Program-made: the position numbers and the translations under genes
In this document: positions 30,042 to 39,740 of the stretch, piece by piece
Layout of the letters: every line of letters begins with the position of its first letter
Numbering within the stretch: position 1 is the first letter of the stretch
The notes under the pieces: generated by a model
Seen by the model: the letters and a program-made list of their open reading frames with translations, nothing else
The model's database searches: none
Told to the model about the DNA's origin: nothing
DNA from: an uncultured Oscillospiraceae bacterium
GTDB taxonomy: Bacteria; Bacillota; Clostridia; Oscillospirales; Oscillospiraceae
Reading direction: 5' to 3'
DNA length: 39,740 bases
NCBI GenBank assembly: GCA_947626845.1
Contig: CANQTW010000023.1
Location: forward strand, 1-39,740

Positions 30042-30093
30042 TATTCCACCTCAAATTCCGATTAGTCGAACAGTCGCCCACTCGACACTGAAC

Positions 30094-30122
30094 ACTATAC
30101 CACCCAAATACGAAGAAATCTA
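30094..30122 (-). promoter_or_regulatory. Possible extended -10 promoter of the TfoX_N gene
   Basis: On the minus strand TGGTATAGT (-10 at 30094-30099) with a weak TAGATT (30117-30122) 17 bases before it. Confidence 0.35.
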
Positions 30123-30177
30123 TCACTCTTTAAGCACGTTTATCAAAATCTTTTCATTAAATCTATGTGTATATCGA

Positions 30178-30212
30178 ATAGAAAACGCCCCGGCAATCGG
30201 AGCGTTTTCTAT
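30178..30212 (-). terminator. Terminator after the Spo0A-C protein gene
   Basis: ATAGAAAACGC (30178-30188) pairs with GCGTTTTCTAT (30202-30212), with additional CCG/CGG pairing inside. On the minus strand it ends GCGTTTTCTATT, 34 bases after the stop. Confidence 0.75.
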
Positions 30213-30245
30213 CCACCTTTCTGGCCAACCATGCCGGCAATTGTC

Positions 30246-30692
30246 TCATTGGCCCCAAATCTGCCGGCCAAGGCGGCGGTAGAGCTTTTCAAACACCCGC
30301 TCCAGGAAGCGCTTCTGATCCGGTATCCCTTCCGGGAAACGGCTTTTGAGCACTTCGGGCTGGCAGTTTTTACCCATGGAGGCGATGACAGCCTCCACCT
30401 GCCCCGCTATCTGCGTCTCGGAAAGGCCCAGGCGTCGGGCCACAATGGGATAGACCCGCTCCGGGTCAAGCTCGAACACGTCCGGATACGCGGCCATCAC
30501 CCGCATGGCCTCCGTCACGCACCGGCGGCCCGGCAGGTAGTCCGCCACACCCAGCTCCCGCAGGGCGGCGCGGGTCTCCTGGGGGATCTCCGGACTTGGC
30601 GTACCGGGGACGTCGGACACCAGCGCCGCGGCCATCTCCGCGTCGTCAGGCTCTATCGGCTCCAGGCCGCGGGGATTTTCTCTTTCCGTCAC
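30246..30692 (-). CDS. Orphan Spo0A C-terminal effector-domain protein without receiver domain
   Basis: 148 residues. After an acidic N-terminal stretch, residues about 42-145 follow the Spo0A effector domain: ALRELGVADYLPGRRCVTEA matches the region of IHEIGVPAHIKGY..REA, then VYPIVARRLGLSETQIAGQV matches LYPDIAKKFNTTASRVERAI, then a helical end. The receiver domain is absent. In the recognition helix the DNA-contacting arginines of Spo0A (RVERAIRHAIE) are replaced (QIAGQVEAVIA), so binding to the usual 0A box is doubtful. The start is taken as GTG at 30692, which follows AAGGAGG by 8 bases; the longer frame to 30791 reads into repeat DNA. Function unknown; a sporulation-related regulator is inferred. 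Confidence 0.65.
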   Translation of the reverse strand: MTERENPRGLEPIEPDDAEMAAALVSDVPGTPSPEIPQETRAALRELGVADYLPGRRCVTEAMRVMAAYPDVFELDPERVYPIVARRLGLSETQIAGQVEAVIASMGKNCQPEVLKSRFPEGIPDQKRFLERVFEKLYRRLGRQIWGQ

Positions 30693-30750
30693 GCTTTTCC
30701 CCTCCTTCTCTTCTCCCGAAACGCCGGCAGGGCCGCCGCGCGGCGGACCG

Positions 30751-30801
30751 TCAGGGTCCCTCCTCGAATTGAAATTGTCTCTCGCACACAAAAAGCAGCC
30801 C
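30751..30801. repeat. Direct repeat next to tRNA-Leu, copy 1
   Basis: TCAGGGTCCCTCCTCGAATT and the following bases to GCAGCCC recur nearly unchanged at 30890-30941. This copy is followed by a decayed tRNA 3' end. Confidence 0.75.
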
Positions 30802-30817
30802 TTTTGGGACGCTTTTC

Positions 30818-30857
30818 CGGTATAAGCGGTGATAATTCCTGTTCCGCGTCAATCTAA
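30818..30857 (-). pseudogene. Decayed 3' fragment of a tRNA-Leu-like gene
   Basis: When the two direct repeats are aligned, this stretch falls opposite the last 40 bases of tRNA-Leu(GAG) without gaps. CGGTATAAGCGGTGAT stands against TGGTGCGAGAGATGAG, and later GCGTCAATCT against ACGTCATTCG. A degenerate copy of the tRNA terminator precedes it (30790-30816). It looks like a relic of a second tRNA copy. Confidence 0.45.
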
Positions 30858-30861
30858 ATCC

Positions 30862-30905
30862 TCGGAGGGAAGGGATGGGAAGGGGAACCTCAGGGTCCCT
30901 CCTCG
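30862..30905 (+). repeat. Dispersed repeat D, copy 2
   Basis: GGAGGGAAGGGATGGGAAGG, then GGAACC-tcag-GGTCCC, almost as at 6472-6515. It overlaps the beginning of the second direct repeat (30890-30941). Confidence 0.65.
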
Positions 30906-30941
30906 AATTCAAATTGTCTCTCGCACGCAAAAAAGCAGCCC
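30890..30941. repeat. Direct repeat next to tRNA-Leu, copy 2
   Basis: The same sequence as 30751-30801, offset by about 139 bases. It includes the tRNA-Leu terminator arm. Confidence 0.75.
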
Positions 30942-30956
30942 CACAGGGCTGCTTTT
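30931..30956 (-). terminator. Terminator of tRNA-Leu
   Basis: On the minus strand GCAGCCC-tgtg-GGGCTGC is followed by a T-run, directly after the CCA end. Confidence 0.88.
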
Positions 30957-30957
30957 C

Positions 30958-31042
30958 TGGTGCGAGAGATGAGACTTGAACTCACACGTCATTCGACACA
31001 CGCACCTCAAACGTGCCTGTCTGCCTATTCCAGCACTCTCGC
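30958..31042 (-). tRNA. tRNA-Leu (anticodon GAG)
   Basis: 85 bases, class II, CCA encoded. Acceptor GCGAGAG/CTCTCGC, D stem CTG/CAG, anticodon arm CACGT-TTGAGGT-GCGTG with GAG, a short variable stem GTC-gaat-GAC, T arm GTGAG-TTCAAGT-CTCAT. It reads CUC and CUU codons. Confidence 0.95.
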
Positions 31043-31053
31043 AAAGCAAAATT

Positions 31054-31081
31054 ATTATAACAGAAAAAATCCGTTTGTCAA
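31054..31081 (-). promoter_or_regulatory. Consensus promoter of tRNA-Leu
   Basis: On the minus strand perfect TTGACA (31076-31081), 16 bases, perfect TATAAT (31054-31059), 11 bases before the tRNA. Confidence 0.88.
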
Positions 31082-31147
31082 CTGCTTTTTCAAAAAATGA
31101 TAAAAAAAGAAAAACCGGAAAAACCAGAAAGTTTTTCCGAAAAGGTA

Positions 31148-31177
31148 TTGACAAGCTATTTTATAAAATGGTATAAT
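31148..31177 (+). promoter_or_regulatory. Consensus promoter of rpoBC
   Basis: Perfect TTGACA (31148-31153), 18 bases, perfect TATAAT (31172-31177), about 158 bases before the start codon. It shows rpoBC can be transcribed apart from ribosomal protein genes. Confidence 0.88.
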
Positions 31178-31184
31178 AAGCTGA

Positions 31185-31328
31185 TGCTTTGGCCCCTGAA
31201 AAGGGGCTACTCCCACCCTATCTACACATATAGTACCACAATCCGGCAAAAAATCAAGGGGTCGTACCAAGATTTTTACAACTTCGCCGGGCGTATCTGC
31301 CGGTGGACGGCAAGTAACTGTAAGGAGT
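31185..31328 (+). promoter_or_regulatory. Structured leader of rpoBC
   Basis: The untranslated leader holds a 5'-end hairpin (GCCCCT at 31192-31197 with AGGGGC at 31202-31207). It also holds a long interrupted hairpin in which CCGGC (31243-31247) pairs with GCCGG (31286-31290) and AAAAATC (31249-31255) with GATTTTT (31271-31277). I do not recognise a known riboswitch; autogenous or growth-rate control is possible. Confidence 0.4.
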
Positions 31329-31335
31329 GAAGTCA

Positions 31336-38720
<7,385 letters not shown>

Positions 38721-38739
38721 CCCATAAATAAACGAACGG

Positions 38740-38770
38740 ACCGGCCCGCCTTTTGGCGGGCCGGTTTTTT
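38740..38770 (+). terminator. Terminator of rpoBC
   Basis: ACCGGCCCGCC-tttt-GGCGGGCCGGT is followed by a T-run, 20 bases after the rpoC stop. Confidence 0.93.
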
Positions 38771-38815
38771 CGCATATTCATTTTTTAAAAATTTTATTAA
38801 AATATAAAATCACTA

Positions 38816-38844
38816 TTGACTTTAATAATATTCAAGCTTATAAT
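38816..38844 (+). promoter_or_regulatory. Promoter of the DUF2089-like gene
   Basis: TTGACT (38816-38821), 17 bases, perfect TATAAT (38839-38844), 27 bases before the start codon. Confidence 0.78.
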
Positions 38845-38870
38845 CAATATTGTTAAAGGAGGCGATCAAG

Positions 38871-39164
38871 ATGGAGATACTGCCCGGTTGGATGTCGGAG
38901 CTGGACGAGGGGGACATGACGTTCATCAAGCGGTTCCTGCTGGCCTCCGGGTCCTTAAAGGAGATGGCGCGGGAATATGGCGTCACCTACCCCACCGTCC
39001 GCTTGCGGCTGGACCGGCTCATCCAGAAGATCAGGATGGCGGACAACGCCGAGAGCGAACCCTATGTGGCCCTGATCAAGCGGCTGGCGCTGGATGACCG
39101 GCTGGACTTCGACACCGCCAAGCTGCTCATCAGCGAATACAAAAAGGAAAAAGGAGGAAAATAA
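38871..39164 (+). CDS. DUF2089-like small helix-turn-helix regulator
   Basis: 97 residues. LPGWMSELDEGDMTFIKRFL with LASGSLKEMAREYGVTYPTVRLRLDRLIQKI forms a helix-turn-helix resembling the C-terminal part of DUF2089 proteins and the sigma-70 region 4 type HTH. The N-terminal zinc ribbon of full DUF2089 proteins is absent. It is probably a transcription regulator. AAGGAGG lies 8 bases before the ATG at 38871. The membrane protein gene follows 4 bases after the stop, and such regulator plus membrane protein pairs are common in Firmicutes; the signal is unknown. Confidence 0.8.
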   Translation: MEILPGWMSELDEGDMTFIKRFLLASGSLKEMAREYGVTYPTVRLRLDRLIQKIRMADNAESEPYVALIKRLALDDRLDFDTAKLLISEYKKEKGGK

Positions 39165-39168
39165 ACCC

Positions 39169-39606
39169 ATGGTAAGTGAAACAACGATAGCTGTCAGAAG
39201 CCTGATCGCGCTGCTGGCTCTGATCGCGGTTTTCGCGGGGACCATCGTCCTGCAGGTGTACCTGTCCCGTCGGGAGAGCCGCTGGCCGGGGCTTGTGCTG
39301 CCCATTTTGTCCTTTATCCTGGCCCTGACGGCGGCGCTGGGGATGGTGGTATTTAATTACCCCGCCTCAGGTAAGCTGACGGTAACAGGGGTAGACAGCG
39401 ACGGCACGGTGACCACCCAGACCGTCCCCGTGGAGCTGGAGGGGGCGGAGGAGCACGGGATCGGCAAGGCCCTGATCGGCGGCGGGATCGTGTTCCTGGT
39501 CGCGAATATCCCCACCCTCATCTACACCGCCATCTACTGCGGCGAGCGTGAAAAATTCCGCCGCCGGGAGCAGATGAAGAAAATGAACATTCAGGATTTG
39601 GAATAA
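39169..39606 (+). CDS. Small membrane protein with three predicted helices
   Basis: 145 residues, family not recognised. Helices are about 8-28 (VRSLIALLALIAVFAGTIVL), 38-61 (PGLVLPILSFILALTAALGM) and 100-121 (ALIGGGIVFLVANIPTLIYT). Between the second and third lies a 40-residue Thr/Val-rich outer segment (KLTVTGVDSDGTVTTQTVPV), and the tail is very basic (REKFRRREQMKKMN). AAGGAGG within the end of the previous gene is its ribosome site, so it is coupled to the DUF2089-like regulator and may be its membrane partner or target. Confidence 0.82.
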   Translation: MVSETTIAVRSLIALLALIAVFAGTIVLQVYLSRRESRWPGLVLPILSFILALTAALGMVVFNYPASGKLTVTGVDSDGTVTTQTVPVELEGAEEHGIGKALIGGGIVFLVANIPTLIYTAIYCGEREKFRRREQMKKMNIQDLE

Positions 39607-39620
39607 CCGTGCCGCATTTA

Positions 39621-39674
39621 CGGCGGCCCGTACGGCATTGAAATTGAATTTCCGGAAATTCGGCGGGCGGGTTT
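39621..39674 (+). repeat. Dispersed repeat A, copy 2 (cut short)
   Basis: It matches 6377-6430 at 49 of 54 bases. After GCGGGTTT the two copies diverge at once, so the palindrome seen in copy 1 is missing here. Confidence 0.75.
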
Positions 39675-39694
39675 AGAATGTATAGGGAAGTAAG

Positions 39695-39729
39695 ATAGGT
39701 AACAGATAAGGAATAGACATAGGTAACAG
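39695..39729 (+). repeat. Short direct repeats ATAGGTAACAG at the window end
   Basis: ATAGGTAACAG occurs at 39695-39705 and 39719-39729, 24 bases apart. The end of the window cuts off any further copies. Confidence 0.5.
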
Positions 39730-39740
39730 TTTTCGAGTAA

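Noticed and set aside
30693..30791. Longer N-terminus for the Spo0A-C protein starting at 30791
   Set aside because: It has no ribosome site and covers repeat DNA, while GTG at 30692 has AAGGAGG at good distance.

Overview
The window looks like chromosome of a GC-rich, anaerobic, endospore-forming Firmicute, most likely in or near the Oscillospiraceae (Flavonifractor/Oscillibacter-like; family-level inference only). The reasons are the low-GC-type gene repertoire in GC-rich DNA (yabP-yabQ-divIC-S1 cluster, a SleB-like cortex hydrolase, a Spo0A-type effector domain), an archaeal-type ProRS, a ThiI without rhodanese domain, AGGAGG ribosome sites, consensus sigma-A promoters, and an oxygen-sensitive radical-SAM maturase. 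No prophage, transposase, plasmid gene or CRISPR array is visible.

Layout. 1-5873 (+): the end of a formate/nitrite channel, then comM/YifB, thiI, an M28 peptidase and cinA, closely packed. 5874-6660: no gene, a mosaic of hairpin repeats. 6661-10400 (-): malic enzyme; an AT-rich cassette of a membrane-anchored XRE regulator plus a 58-residue membrane protein; a DUF1287 protein; and a two-gene unit of a 77-residue peptide-like protein and a DUF1508 protein. 10634-18197 (+): membrane-anchored amidase, MscS channel, a large unknown with an LRR_5-like end, a GH27 alpha-galactosidase-like enzyme fused to a rhodanese domain, threonine aldolase and ProRS. 18329-19862 (-): yabP-yabQ-divIC-S1 sporulation/division cluster. 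20148-21450 (+): G5-M23 endopeptidase and tRNA-Ser(GGA). 21513-23741 (-): ECF transporter S-component with a structured leader, SleB-like hydrolase, more repeats, CBS protein. 24072-29605 (+): mnmG, a dienelactone-hydrolase-like protein, an anSME-type radical SAM enzyme, a GlmU-like nucleotidyltransferase, then a TPP riboswitch with thiT. 29721-31042 (-): TfoX-N protein, orphan Spo0A-C protein, tRNA-Leu(GAG). 31336-38720 (+): rpoB-rpoC with their own promoter and leader. 38871-39606 (+): a DUF2089-like regulator and a small membrane protein, followed by another repeat copy.

Most genes are housekeeping: transcription, tRNA charging and modification, thiamine uptake, envelope and spore functions. 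Several have conventional regulation that can be read directly, such as the TPP riboswitch, the bidirectional terminators and the consensus promoters. The less ordinary content is the GH27-rhodanese fusion, the Spo0A-C orphan without a receiver domain, the 58-residue membrane protein next to a membrane XRE regulator, a decayed tRNA-Leu 3' relic, structured leaders before rpoB and the ECF gene, and above all several families of dispersed intergenic repeats. One of these, seen three times, keeps an 11-bp hairpin through compensating base changes and also keeps an open reading frame. I see no clearly new multi-gene defence or biosynthetic system; the repeat family and the GH27-rhodanese fusion are the best leads.
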